From Gammaproteobacteria bacterium (lineage in GTDB: Bacteria > Pseudomonadota > Gammaproteobacteria > Ga0077536), in contig JACKNG010000001.1 in NCBI GenBank assembly GCA_024235015.1, positions 496,001 through 560,000 of the forward strand: a DNA stretch of 64,000 nt, read 5' to 3'. The position numbers and the translations under genes were made by a program. Each line of letters opens with the position of its first letter. The stretch's first letter is position 1. Shown piece after piece: positions 25,487-33,780 of the stretch. The notes beneath the pieces are model-generated. The model ran no database searches, was not told the DNA's origin, and saw only the letters and a program-made list of their open reading frames with translations.

Positions 25487-26032
25487 ATGGTCCAGACGGC
25501 AGAAGTCACCGACATCGATTACACGGTTGCGGAAATGGAGCGGCACGTCGCCCGCTTCGCCGACCAGAAGAGTTCCCACCAGGCCTTCCTCGACACCCGC
25601 ATTCCCGGCCACGAGCGCGAGATCTTCAGCATCATCGGCAACGGCGTGCAGGAAGACGCCGACATGCGTCCGCCGATCGAGCCGCAGGAGTTCCACCTCG
25701 CCTTCATCCGCGCCGAACCCGGCAAGGGCGCCGCGCTGCACTCGCACCTGACCCAGGAGGTGTTCGTGCCGATCAGCGGGCGCTGGGCCATCTTCTGGGG
25801 GCCAAACGGCGAAAAGGAAGTGGAGCTCGGACCGTGCGACGTGATCTCGGTGCCGCTGCACATCATGCGCGGCTTCCGCAACGTCGGCGACGAGAGCGCG
25901 GTGATGCTGGCCGTCGTCGGCGGCAAGGACCCCGGCCGCGTCGGCTGGCCCGACTCGCTCAAGGCCATGGCCAAGGATGCCGGGCTGGTCATCGACGACG
26001 ACGGCAACCTGCGCGAACTGACCGCGGCCTGA
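25487..26032 (+). CDS. Cupin-domain protein
   Basis: A 181-residue single-domain cupin. The metal motif is His85, His87 and Glu91 in ALHSHLTQEVFVPISG, with His125 in VPLHIMRGFRNVG. It could be a small dioxygenase, isomerase or binding protein. GGGGAGGG precedes the ATG. It starts 76 bp after larB and is followed 5 bp later by a PhyH-type dioxygenase, so the pair may act together on one substrate. No specific function can be read from the sequence. Confidence 0.8.
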   Translation: MVQTAEVTDIDYTVAEMERHVARFADQKSSHQAFLDTRIPGHEREIFSIIGNGVQEDADMRPPIEPQEFHLAFIRAEPGKGAALHSHLTQEVFVPISGRWAIFWGPNGEKEVELGPCDVISVPLHIMRGFRNVGDESAVMLAVVGGKDPGRVGWPDSLKAMAKDAGLVIDDDGNLRELTAA

Positions 26033-26037
26033 GTACC

Positions 26038-26868
26038 ATGGCCGCGGCCGCGCACCACGCCGCGCTGCTCGACGAGGAGGCCATCGCCGCCTACCGCCGC
26101 GATGGCCAGGTGACGCCGCACTGGCGCCTGGCCGACGATCGCCTCGCCGCCCTGCGGTCGGCGCTCGACCGCCTGCTCGCCCTGCACGCGCCGGCCAGGC
26201 CGGACTTCATCCCCCTGCCGCACGTGCCGCCGGCAGACGGCGAGCCGGCGCGCCTCGCCCTCGCGCGCGAGTTCTTCGAGTTCTTCACCGACGACCAACT
26301 GCTCGATCTCGTCGAGCCCCTGCTCGGCCCCGACATCGTGCTGTGGACCGCGGCCGTGTTCTGCAAGCCGGCCGCCACCGGGCTCGAAGTGCCCTGGCAC
26401 CAGGACGGCCAGTACTGGCCGATTCGCCCGCGCGCCACGGTCACGGCCTGGATCGCGCTCGACGACGTCGATGCCGGCAACGGCTGCATGCGCGTCATCC
26501 CGGGTTCGCACCTGGTGGGCGAATTCAGCCACGAGAAGAGCACGCGCGAAGACCTCGTGCTGAACAACGTGCTGAACGACCCGCGCATCGATCTCGCCAG
26601 CGCGCGCGACATCGTGCTCACGGCCGGCCAGGTGTCGCTGCACGACGTCGACCTCGTGCACGGATCCGCGCCCAATACCAGCGGCCGTCGCCGCGCCGGG
26701 CTGGCCGTGCGCTACATGCCGGCCAGCGCCCACTACGACCGCCGCATCGATCCCGGCCAGGCCTCGCAGACCGTCGCGCTCGATTTCGCCCAGCGCCCGA
26801 TCTGGCTGGCGCGCGGCGAGGACCGCGCGGGGCTGAACGATTACCGGGTGGGGCACACGCATTGGTAA
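26038..26868 (+). CDS. Phytanoyl-CoA dioxygenase (PhyH) family protein
   Basis: A 276-residue Fe(II)/2-oxoglutarate-dependent oxygenase of the PhyH family. The facial triad is His121 and Asp123 (VPWHQDGQYWP) and His208 (DLVHGSAPNTSG). The Arg in GRRRAGLAVRY probably binds 2-oxoglutarate. CMRVIPGSHLVGEF is the conserved beta strand before the distal His. It likely hydroxylates an unactivated carbon of a small molecule. ATG at 26038 lies only 5 bp after the cupin stop. Confidence 0.87.
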   Translation: MAAAAHHAALLDEEAIAAYRRDGQVTPHWRLADDRLAALRSALDRLLALHAPARPDFIPLPHVPPADGEPARLALAREFFEFFTDDQLLDLVEPLLGPDIVLWTAAVFCKPAATGLEVPWHQDGQYWPIRPRATVTAWIALDDVDAGNGCMRVIPGSHLVGEFSHEKSTREDLVLNNVLNDPRIDLASARDIVLTAGQVSLHDVDLVHGSAPNTSGRRRAGLAVRYMPASAHYDRRIDPGQASQTVALDFAQRPIWLARGEDRAGLNDYRVGHTHW

Positions 26869-27012
26869 TCCAGGCAGACGGGCGGCATGGCCACCGCGGG
26901 GCCAGGGACTGGCTCGCGGCACGCCGCCCCGGCATGACTCGAAGGCAGGGCCCCGGAGGCCTGCGGCCAACGCCCGGCGACGAATGCTCCAGCAGCTCGC
27001 AGCGCACTGAAC

Positions 27013-27654
27013 ATGTCACCGGATGACGATGCATTCGGCCCGGCCGCGCTGCCCCCGGCAGCGCTCGATGCCCTGGCACGGGGGCACACGATCGAGGCCA
27101 TCAAGATCGTGCGTGAGCATACCGGTCTCTCGTTGAAGGACGCCAAGGCGTTGGTCGACGAGGTGGCCGGGCGCGCAGCCGCGCTCGCGCGCGTCGTGCG
27201 CCCGGCGCCGCCGCCCGTCGCCGACGGTCGAACGGGCCCGGTCTCGTCGGCAGCCGCCGCGGCGCTGAACCGGGGCGACAAGATCCAGGCGATCAAGCAG
27301 GTCCGCATGGATACCGGGCTCGGCCTCGCGGCGGCGAAGACCCTCGTCGAGCAGTATGCCCGGGGCGAAACACCGGTCCTTCCCGTCGCGGCGCCGGCCG
27401 CGCCGTCGTCTGCACGCCGCTCCGAGCGGCAGGCGACCCGTTCCGCCCACGCGACGGCGACGCGGCTTCCGCCCGCCGAGCGCACGCTTGGTCCCGCGCG
27501 AGACACGGGTCGCAGACCGAGCCGCCGCCCGGCGCCGCAGGAAGACGGGCGCACCGCACGCTGGCTGGCCAAGCTCGTGCTGGTCGTTTCGACCCTCGGC
27601 CTCCTCGCCATCGCCTGGTCGTTCCTGGCCGCATCCTGGCCGCAGGTGCCCTGA
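27013..27654 (+). CDS. Membrane protein with two ribosomal-L7/L12-like domains
   Basis: A 213-residue protein with two copies of the ribosomal protein L7/L12 C-terminal fold. The first covers about 14-52 (HTIEAIKIVREHTGLSLKDA), the second about 83-118 (DKIQAIKQVRMDTGLGLAAA). A Pro/Arg-rich linker follows, then a C-terminal transmembrane helix at about 186-207. In the ribosome this fold recruits translation GTPases. Here it is tail-anchored with most of the protein in the cytoplasm. It stands alone, with no ribosomal genes near. Function unknown. Confidence 0.75.
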   Translation: MSPDDDAFGPAALPPAALDALARGHTIEAIKIVREHTGLSLKDAKALVDEVAGRAAALARVVRPAPPPVADGRTGPVSSAAAAALNRGDKIQAIKQVRMDTGLGLAAAKTLVEQYARGETPVLPVAAPAAPSSARRSERQATRSAHATATRLPPAERTLGPARDTGRRPSRRPAPQEDGRTARWLAKLVLVVSTLGLLAIAWSFLAASWPQVP

Positions 27655-27718
27655 CCTCGCTCGAGCACCGGCGCGTCGTCCCTCATCACACCACCCCACG
27701 AGCCAGGGAAGAACCCGG

Positions 27719-28162
27719 ATGCACCCTCTCGCGCCGGCCGAAGTCGAGTCCTTGTTGAGCGAGCATCTGCCCGCTGCCGATCGTCACGGCGAGGTCATCG
27801 AGGCGATCACGCCCGGCTGCCTGCGCATGCGCCTGCCGATGCGGGACGCCTTCCTGAGCCGCGACCTGCCGCCGGGCTCCGGCCAGGCCGTGGTCTCCGC
27901 GCCGCTCATGATGGGCCTGGCCGATACCGCCATGTACGCCGCGATCCATGCCTTCTACGGGCGCGACGCCTTCGGCGCCATCATCTCGATGACCACCTCG
28001 TTCCTGCGCGTGGCGCCGGCCACGGACCTGATCGCCGAAGTGAGCGTGGTAAAGAAGGGCAGGAAGCTGGCCTTCCTCGAAACCTCGATTTCCGGTCTCG
28101 GCTCGGACGCGGTCTGCGCCCGCGTGACGGCCAGTTACGCGGTGTGGCGGGCCAGGGGATGA
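27719..28162 (+). CDS. PaaI-like hotdog-fold thioesterase
   Basis: A 147-residue hotdog-fold protein of the PaaI/4HBT type, probably hydrolysing acyl-CoA thioesters. The N-terminal region HLPAADRHGEVIEAI is followed by VVSAPLMMGLADTAMYAAIHA, the long central helix whose acidic residue (Asp) is usually catalytic. SMTTSFLRVAPATDLIAE and the strand KKGRKLAFLE complete the fold. Start at the ATG after AGGGAAGAACCCGG. Monocistronic. Confidence 0.82.
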   Translation: MHPLAPAEVESLLSEHLPAADRHGEVIEAITPGCLRMRLPMRDAFLSRDLPPGSGQAVVSAPLMMGLADTAMYAAIHAFYGRDAFGAIISMTTSFLRVAPATDLIAEVSVVKKGRKLAFLETSISGLGSDAVCARVTASYAVWRARG

Positions 28163-28188
28163 ACTGCGCCGTAGCGCCCTGAGCGGAT

Positions 28189-28632
28189 TCAGGGCCCGAG
28201 CAGCCAGCCCAGTGCGTCCTCGCTCGCGCGAAAGACCTCGGTCGCGACGTCGTAGAAGGCGACGTGCCCGGCGTAGACCCGCATCATGCCGAAATCGAGA
28301 TCCTGCGCGGCGACGAGCGCCACCCGGGCGGGCAGCACGGACGGGCGTTCGCGGCGGGTGAAGTCGGCCAGCCGACGCGCGGCCAGGGTCGCGGCGCGCG
28401 CCGCGGTGCGCGGCGTGCCGTCCCGGATGAGGCCGCTCAGCATCTTGATCTCGTCCTTGCCGAAGCGGGCGCGGGCCGCGGTGAAATCCCACAGCGCCCG
28501 CTTCGCCTCGGTGTATTCACGGCGACTCCAGGCAGTGCGGAACACCTGTTCGTAGTCGGCAAGCCTCAAGGTGCCCGCGATGCGCAGGTGACAGCAGTCG
28601 GTCCGCGGATCGCGCAGCAAGTCGAAGTCCAT
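28189..28632 (-). CDS. Hypothetical protein, possibly SpoIIAA/STAS-like
   Basis: A 147-residue soluble protein with no catalytic motif visible. The N-terminus (MDFDLLRDPRTDCCHLRIAGTLRLADYEQVF) and the C-terminal VATEVFRASEDALGWLLG resemble SpoIIAA/SEC14-like small proteins, in which the last motif packs on a STAS-like sheet. The resemblance is loose. GGGAGGTGG precedes the ATG. Confidence 0.5.
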   Translation of the reverse strand: MDFDLLRDPRTDCCHLRIAGTLRLADYEQVFRTAWSRREYTEAKRALWDFTAARARFGKDEIKMLSGLIRDGTPRTAARAATLAARRLADFTRRERPSVLPARVALVAAQDLDFGMMRVYAGHVAFYDVATEVFRASEDALGWLLGP

Positions 28633-28730
28633 CGCCCACCTCCCGCTTCGCTCGAAGCGCCGCCGGGACTATATGGTGACCACGCGGGAACCGACACCGG
28701 CGCAGCGGCCGCCGCCGGTGAGCGGCGCGG

Positions 28731-29021
28731 TCACACCCCCCAGTTGTCGAGAAAGCGCCAGGAAGGGTTGTCGATCATCGTCGCCAGCTCGTCCATCACC
28801 CCGGTTTCCGTGCGCCACGCGAGGTACTTCTCGTAATGCGCCCGGCTCTCCCACAGTTCGACGATGATGATCTGCGCCGGGTTGTCCTGGTCCTTGGTGA
28901 TGTAGAGATAGATGCAGCCGTCGAAGCCGCGGGTCGCCGGCAGCAGTTCGACGAACTTCTCCCGTAGCTTGTCGTGACAACCGTCCTTGATCGTGGCTTC
29001 GAGCAATACCTGGCAGGCCAT
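28731..29021 (-). CDS. Antibiotic biosynthesis monooxygenase (ABM) domain protein
   Basis: A 96-residue ferredoxin-like-fold protein of the ABM family. LLEATIKDGCHDKLREKFVELLPATRGFDGCIYLYI and IIIVELWESRAHYEKYLAWR give the alternating sheet and helices. Relatives are cofactor-free monooxygenases or YgiN-like quinol oxidases; some only bind small ligands. GAGGGAAC stands before the ATG. It is divergent from the pseudopilin-like gene at 29150, with 128 bp between. Confidence 0.8.
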   Translation of the reverse strand: MACQVLLEATIKDGCHDKLREKFVELLPATRGFDGCIYLYITKDQDNPAQIIIVELWESRAHYEKYLAWRTETGVMDELATMIDNPSWRFLDNWGV

Positions 29022-29149
29022 GTTCGTGTTCCCTCATTAAAACCCTATGCTTGACCGCGGCTGTCGCCGCGGCGCGGGCGAGTATAGCAACCGGCGGACG
29101 GGCCGGTCCGACCGCACGTGCCATGGCGCAATGGACAGGGAGGATAAGG

Positions 29150-29671
29150 ATGGCCACGGGAACCACTACCCGACACGAGCTGCGCACCCCACTCGGGGCA
29201 GCGCTGCGCGGTACGGCGCTAGTCGTGTTCGACGTCGCCGTGCTGAATCAGGGCGCGCTCGCTGTCGTGGTCGGACTGTGGGCGGTACTGGTCACGCTGC
29301 TCGCGGTGCTGCGCTCGGCGCACTGGGCCGGCCGGCGGCGCACCGGACTGGTCAACGTCGCCATCTGCTTGCTCGCCGTCGCGATGACGCTGGGCGCCAA
29401 CGCGCTGTTCAACGCGCGTGCGCGCGAACGCGCCGCCGCCGTGGTTGCGGCAGTGGAGCGCTACCGGGACGCGACGGGTGAGTACCCGCGCGCGCTCGCC
29501 GATCTGGTGCCCACGTACTTCGCTGCCGTGCCACGGGCCAAGCCGGTCGGGATGAGCGCGTTCATCTATTCCAGGAACGACACCGCGGCGACCCTGATGT
29601 ACGTCGAGCGCCCGCCCTACGGACGCCCGGTGTACGACTTCGCCAGCGGCGAGTGGACTTACCTGGACTGA
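29150..29671 (+). CDS. Membrane protein with GspG-like periplasmic end
   Basis: A 173-residue protein with two or three transmembrane helices (about 22-45, 48-62 and 72-92). A soluble C-terminus contains RYRDATGEYPRALADLVP, PRAKPVGMSAFIYS and YGRPVYDFASGEW. The 'YP..L.dLvP' phrase is like the mature part of type II secretion pseudopilin GspG, but the pilin cleavage site is absent. A clear paralogue lies at 62297-62851. GGGAGG (29138-29143) fixes the ATG at 29150. Function unknown. Confidence 0.65.
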   Translation: MATGTTTRHELRTPLGAALRGTALVVFDVAVLNQGALAVVVGLWAVLVTLLAVLRSAHWAGRRRTGLVNVAICLLAVAMTLGANALFNARARERAAAVVAAVERYRDATGEYPRALADLVPTYFAAVPRAKPVGMSAFIYSRNDTAATLMYVERPPYGRPVYDFASGEWTYLD

Positions 29672-29729
29672 GTACGCCGCCTCGGCACGGGTCGCGCCGC
29701 GAGCCGAGGGGCGCCTACCGTGCCTTGCC

Positions 29730-30968
29730 TCAGGCGACGTATTCCTGCAACGGGGGTTGGCCCAGCGCCGCGCGGTAGTTGTTGTGGAAGTGATGCAGGG
29801 CGGGCTCGTTACGACCGAACAGGAAGTAGTCGAGCTTGCCGCCATTGGCCGCCACCTGCGCCTTCTCCGACATCAGGTAATCCTCGTGCTCGACGGTGCT
29901 GAGCAGCAGTTCGATGGTCGCCGAGACGTCGAACTCGGGCCGCTCGTTCATGTCGGCGGAATAGACGTTCTCGCCCTTGACCGCGACCGAGCGTTCGGCC
30001 GCCGGCAACTGGGCCTTGATGTGCGGCATGGCGAAATGGGTGATGCGGCTGACCGACCGCGCGACGTCGTTGCGATCGGGGTAGATGCGCACCATCACCA
30101 CCATGCCGCCGACGAACACCAGCTGCACGTTGGGGAACAGGTAGTAGGCCGCGATGGAAGCGAAGGCGAAATTCCACTCGCTCTCCGGCAGGGTGCGCAT
30201 GACGTCGAGGTAGCGGCTGGCCGTGCAGATGCGGTGGTGGCGGCCGTACTCGCGGTAGGCGGCGTAATCCGGGTGGGCGAGGTTGAGCAGCGTCTTGCTG
30301 TGCAGCACGCTGAAGTGGTAGTTCTCGCCGAAGGTGTCGTTGGCGAGCTTCCAGTTGAGCGCCTTGTCGATGACCGATTCACCCACCAGCTCGGATTTCT
30401 CGAACTCCCAGCTGGCGAGTTCGGCGGCCAGTTCCTCGCCCAGCAGTGCGTCGATGTCGACCTGGCCGTCGACCTGCGGATGGATGACGAGCAGGCCGTA
30501 CTTCTCCTGCGAGGGCAGTTCGACCAGGCCGTGGCAGGCCTTGTCGACGTTGCCGAACATCTCGCCGTGGCGGATGCCCATCAGGCGGCCGTCGGGCGCG
30601 TAGGTCCAGGCATGGAAAGGGCAGGTGAAACGATGGGCCTTGCCGCGCGTCTCCTCGGTGAGCTGCGCACCGCGGTGACGGCAGGCGTTGACGAAGGCAT
30701 GGAATCGGCCGTCCTTGTCACGCGTGGCCAGGATCGGCGCGCCGAGATCGTTGTTGGTGATGTAGGTGCCGGGCTCGGGCAGCTCGGACGACAGGCCGAT
30801 GACCTGCGGCTGCTCCTGGAACATCACCTGCCATTCGCGCTCGGCGAGCGCCTTGTCGGTATACGACGAGGTCGGATTGACGACGATCTTGCCGGCGTCG
30901 CAGGTGGTGTTGGTGTCGATCTGGTGGATCAGTTCCTTGAGGATGTTCAACTGTTCGGCATGTTTCAC
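29730..30968 (-). CDS. Rieske non-heme iron oxygenase, alpha subunit
   Basis: A 412-residue ring-hydroxylating-type oxygenase. The Rieske 2Fe-2S site is Cys-x-His in NACRHRGAQL and Cys-x-x-His in FTCPFHAWTY. The mononuclear iron His pair is in GENYHFSVLHSKTL. It probably hydroxylates or demethylates an aromatic or cyclic substrate and needs a reductase encoded elsewhere; none is adjacent. GTG start at 30968 is chosen because of AGGGGAGAG upstream and the 4-bp overlap with the tetR stop, so the regulator and oxygenase form an operon. Confidence 0.88.
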   Translation of the reverse strand: MKHAEQLNILKELIHQIDTNTTCDAGKIVVNPTSSYTDKALAEREWQVMFQEQPQVIGLSSELPEPGTYITNNDLGAPILATRDKDGRFHAFVNACRHRGAQLTEETRGKAHRFTCPFHAWTYAPDGRLMGIRHGEMFGNVDKACHGLVELPSQEKYGLLVIHPQVDGQVDIDALLGEELAAELASWEFEKSELVGESVIDKALNWKLANDTFGENYHFSVLHSKTLLNLAHPDYAAYREYGRHHRICTASRYLDVMRTLPESEWNFAFASIAAYYLFPNVQLVFVGGMVVMVRIYPDRNDVARSVSRITHFAMPHIKAQLPAAERSVAVKGENVYSADMNERPEFDVSATIELLLSTVEHEDYLMSEKAQVAANGGKLDYFLFGRNEPALHHFHNNYRAALGQPPLQEYVA

Positions 30969-31684
30969 TGTGACTCTCCCCTGCTCGTCTGCGAGCGTTT
31001 GCTCATGGTCCCGGCTTGCACCGCCGGCGCAGTGAGCCCGGCGATCCGTTGCGTCAATACGGTGCGGAAATCCGCCGTCGCGTCGGCGCACAGGGTGACG
31101 TAGAGATCACCCAGGGCGACGCGCCGGAATTCGGCGATGTCGTGGTGGCCGAAGGCCCAGCCGCGGCAATTCATGCGGAAATTACGCGTGATGAGTTCAG
31201 CCAGCAGGGCGGCCGGGATGCGGCCCTCGAGGTCGCCGGCGGCGCGGCAGGCGGCCACGCCCGCTTCCATCATGTGGCCGACCCAGGCGTAGATGCGCGC
31301 GACCTCGGCATGGTGCTGGCCGCCCTGGTCCAGCCACTCGACGGCGAGGAAGGCGGCGCGGTAGAAGTCCTCGTCCTCCTCGAACAGCCGGGTCGATTCC
31401 TCGACCACCGCGGCGGCCAGCGCGAGCGGGTCGTCGTCCGCTTCGGGCGTGGTACGGGCCTCGATCTCGGTCAACACGCCCGCGGCCACGGCCAGCAGCA
31501 CGTCTTCCTTGCAGCCGATGAGGTTGTAGATGGTCGGCACGGTGAGGCCGGCCTGGCGCGCCAGCTCGCGCAGGTTGAGTGCCTCGAAGCCGCCGCGCGC
31601 CAGCAGCACGCGCGCCTCTTCGAGCAGGCGCTCGCGGCGCTTCTCCATGTTGCGGGCTCGCACGGGGCTGGTAACAGCGTTCAT
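30965..31684 (-). CDS. TetR-family transcriptional regulator
   Basis: A 239-residue TetR regulator. The HTH lies at about residues 20-60: LLEEARVLLARGGFEALNLRELARQAGLTVPTIYNLIGCKEDVL. The ligand domain follows and a basic/polar tail ends the protein. It is the first gene of the operon with the Rieske oxygenase, so it probably represses both genes and responds to the oxygenase substrate. No Shine-Dalgarno sequence is seen before the ATG, and the predicted promoter starts transcription very close to it. Confidence 0.87.
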   Translation of the reverse strand: MNAVTSPVRARNMEKRRERLLEEARVLLARGGFEALNLRELARQAGLTVPTIYNLIGCKEDVLLAVAAGVLTEIEARTTPEADDDPLALAAAVVEESTRLFEEDEDFYRAAFLAVEWLDQGGQHHAEVARIYAWVGHMMEAGVAACRAAGDLEGRIPAALLAELITRNFRMNCRGWAFGHHDIAEFRRVALGDLYVTLCADATADFRTVLTQRIAGLTAPAVQAGTMSKRSQTSRGESQ

Positions 31685-31691
31685 CGCGAGA

Positions 31692-31726
31692 TATTTACAC
31701 GACGTTAAATTTTTATCAACGATAAA
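31692..31726 (-). promoter_or_regulatory. Promoter and likely TetR operator of the regulator-oxygenase operon
   Basis: On the minus strand TTGATA (complement of 31714-31719) and TAAATA (complement of 31692-31697) are 16 bp apart and lie just before the tetR ATG. TTTATC-AAC-GATAAA (31712-31726) is a perfect inverted repeat with 6-bp arms, covering the -35 box. Its position suits a repressor site. The stretch is much more AT-rich than its surroundings. The promoter and palindrome are seen; binding by TetR is inferred. Confidence 0.55.
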
Positions 31727-31944
31727 TTTTAAACTCGGTCAGCCACGTCCCGACTTGACCACCGGCGTGGCGTGCACCGACGCGCCGCGTTCCGGCGCGG
31801 GCTGCCGCGAGCGCGTCCTCGAACAGTCCGAGGTGGAGCCCAGGACGAGTGGTCAGCGGGCCGCGCCGGCCCGGTCCGCCGGCTGCCCCGCGTTGCCGGG
31901 CCGGCCGTCGCCGAGCCCCGGCGGCGCGTCGCCGAGCCCTGTGA

Positions 31945-32289
31945 TGCCCGGTCTACGTGTCTACCCGCGAGCCGGGGGACGATGACGCCACCACCTGCAG
32001 GCGCAGGTTCGCCGCCAGTCCCGGCGCCGCCGAGGATCCCGCGGCCGGGGGTGCCGGCGGCCCGCTCGGTGCCTACTTGGCGCGCTACTTTCCCGCCGCG
32101 ACCGAGCCCGCTCGGGCCTTCGTCAACCCGCAGGGCGTCAAGCTCGGGCGGCCGAGCGGTCGCCACATCCGCCCCGGCGCGGACGGCGAACCCGCCATCG
32201 GCGGGCAGGCGGTGCGCCGCGGTGCCGGCACGCTCGCCGTCTGGCGCGTCGGCGCATGGCATCAGGCGCACGCCACGATCCCCGGATGA
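31945..32289 (+). pseudogene. Remnant of a PhzF-family epimerase/isomerase gene (C-terminal part)
   Basis: The reading frame here keeps a recognisable C-terminal third of a PhzF-type protein. It begins VYVSTREPGDDD and has an 'EDPA-GGAGGPLGAYL' stretch matching the conserved EDPATGSAAGPL motif. It continues with FVNPQGVKLGRPS and AIGGQAVRRGAGTL, which match the 'QG..lGRPS' and 'VGG.av' strands. A TGA sits in frame at 31942-31944. The N-terminal half, including the catalytic Glu region, is not found in any upstream frame before the tetR promoter. A GTG at 31957 could start a short product, but it would lack half of the fold. Confidence 0.6.
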
Positions 32290-32579
32290 CCGGGAAACCC
32301 CGGCGGCGCGGCGTGCCCGCCGCCGCGGCGATGGAGCGGCGCGGCGACCATTTCCGCGCCGCTCTGCAGACGTTCGATGACCGCTTCGATCGCCACCGCG
32401 ACGCCCTGACCGACATCAAGACCCCGCCGCAGAACCTCGTGGATGATCGCCCTGGCAAGCGCATGGTTCGCGCCGCCTCGGCGCGATTCAGTAACATCGT
32501 CCAGGATCCGTACGCGAGGGGTCGTGAGCCGCCCGGCCGGATCCCTGCCGCGTCCGCCAGCCCATTTACAGGAGCCGCC

Positions 32580-32819
32580 ATGACCGCCATCGATTCCGAC
32601 CTGCTCGAAGAGATGATCCGTACCCCCGTCGATCATTTCGAAGACCCGCACGCCGTGACCCACGACGCGCGCCTCAGCCACGCCCAGAAAGAAGCCGTGC
32701 TCGAAGCCTGGGCCCAGGGCTGCCGCGACAAGGACGCGCCGTCGCCACGCCTGGAGCGGGCCTACCTCGGCGAGGTCGAGCGCGCGCTGGAACGCCTCGC
32801 GGAGTTGCGCCGGGACTGA
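32580..32819 (+). CDS. Small hypothetical protein
   Basis: A 79-residue acidic helical protein. PVDHFEDPHAVTHDARLSHAQKEAVLEAWAQGCRD is like a widespread family of short proteobacterial proteins with 'F.sP.eVv.d..Ls...K...L..We.d'. The function of the family is not known to me. AGGAG precedes the ATG at 32580. The 290 bp before it contain only the end of the PhzF remnant and no supported gene. Confidence 0.65.
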   Translation: MTAIDSDLLEEMIRTPVDHFEDPHAVTHDARLSHAQKEAVLEAWAQGCRDKDAPSPRLERAYLGEVERALERLAELRRD

Positions 32820-32896
32820 ACCAGCCCCGCAGGTCATCGACACGCCGGCGCGGCGCCGCCCGCGCTATGCTGCGCGCTGTCCGCTACCCGGTGACG

Positions 32897-33151
32897 ATGA
32901 ACATGTCCTTCAGCCCGTCCGAGCGCGCCGCGCTGCTGCAACTCCCGGGCGTGGGGCCGACGGTCCTGCGCCGCCTCGAGGAGATCGGCATCCACTCGCT
33001 GGCAGCGCTGGCGAACCACGAAGCCGCCGACATCACCGCCCTCGTCGCCGAGCGGCTGCGCACCACCTGCTGGAACAACAGCCCGCAGGCGCGTGCGGCC
33101 ATCAACGCTGCGATCGCGCTGGCACGAAGTCGTCGCACCGATGACCGCTGA
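32897..33151 (+). CDS. Helix-hairpin-helix protein (Cdd1-like)
   Basis: An 84-residue protein built around a helix-hairpin-helix: LLQLPGVGPTVLRRLEEIGIHSLAALANHEAADI. The later ERLRTTCWNNSPQARAAINAAIALAR resembles the 'pathogenicity locus Cdd1' family. HhH modules usually bind DNA backbone without sequence specificity. ATG 32897 aligns with the family; an earlier in-frame ATG at 32867 would add ten residues. Confidence 0.68.
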   Translation: MNMSFSPSERAALLQLPGVGPTVLRRLEEIGIHSLAALANHEAADITALVAERLRTTCWNNSPQARAAINAAIALARSRRTDDR

Positions 33152-33263
33152 ATCCAGGCTCCGGCCGTTGCGACGGCGACGCCATCGCGGCACCGGGCCC
33201 GCCACGGCCCCGTCGCCGCCGGCGCCGGCCTGCCGACCACCCTGAAGCCGCTCGGAGATCACC

Positions 33264-33632
33264 ATGCTCGACCACCTGCGCGAAGCGATGGGCCGCTACG
33301 CGGCCCCGCCCCACCTCCTCACCACCGGGGCGGATGGCCGCCCACATGCCACGGCGACCACCGTCGTCTGGGACGGCGACACGCTGGTCCTCGAAGCCGG
33401 CCGTCGCAGCCTGGCCAACCTCGCCCACAGCCCGCGCGTGGCCCTGTTGTGGTCGCCGTCGGTACCCGGCGAGTACAGCCTGGTGATCGATGCCGAACTC
33501 GCCGCGCCGCTCGACGCCGACCGGGCGACGGTCAGCCTGGCCGTGACCCGCGGCGTGCTGCACCGTCCGGCCACCCCGGCCGGTCCGCGTAATCCGGCCT
33601 GCGGCAGCGACTGCGTCCCGCTCTACGGCTGA
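33264..33632 (+). CDS. Pyridoxamine 5'-phosphate oxidase-like flavin-binding protein
   Basis: A 122-residue split-barrel protein of the PPOX family. PHLLTTGADGRPHATATTVVWDGDTLVLE and SLANLAHSPRVALLWSP are the FMN-binding half-barrel. Relatives are FMN- or F420-dependent reductases or heme-utilisation-like proteins. The C-terminal Cys pair (NPACGSDCVPLYG) is unusual. It carries a CGGAGAT ribosome-binding site. Monocistronic. Confidence 0.72.
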   Translation: MLDHLREAMGRYAAPPHLLTTGADGRPHATATTVVWDGDTLVLEAGRRSLANLAHSPRVALLWSPSVPGEYSLVIDAELAAPLDADRATVSLAVTRGVLHRPATPAGPRNPACGSDCVPLYG

Positions 33633-33780
33633 CTTCCCGCCCCGCCCGGCCAGCGGGGCCGGCGCCCGGCGCAGCGTCGCGCCGCGATCTTGATCGGCGT
33701 CACCGCGCCGTCACGAACGCATTTCCATACTTCGCCGCGCATCCACTCGTACAACCTTCGCATTCAAGCAGGAGGCAGCC

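Noticed and set aside
33633..33780. Sigma-32 heat-shock promoter before the Hsp20 gene
   Set aside because: CTTGAT occurs but no CCCCAT-like -10 element lies at the right distance.
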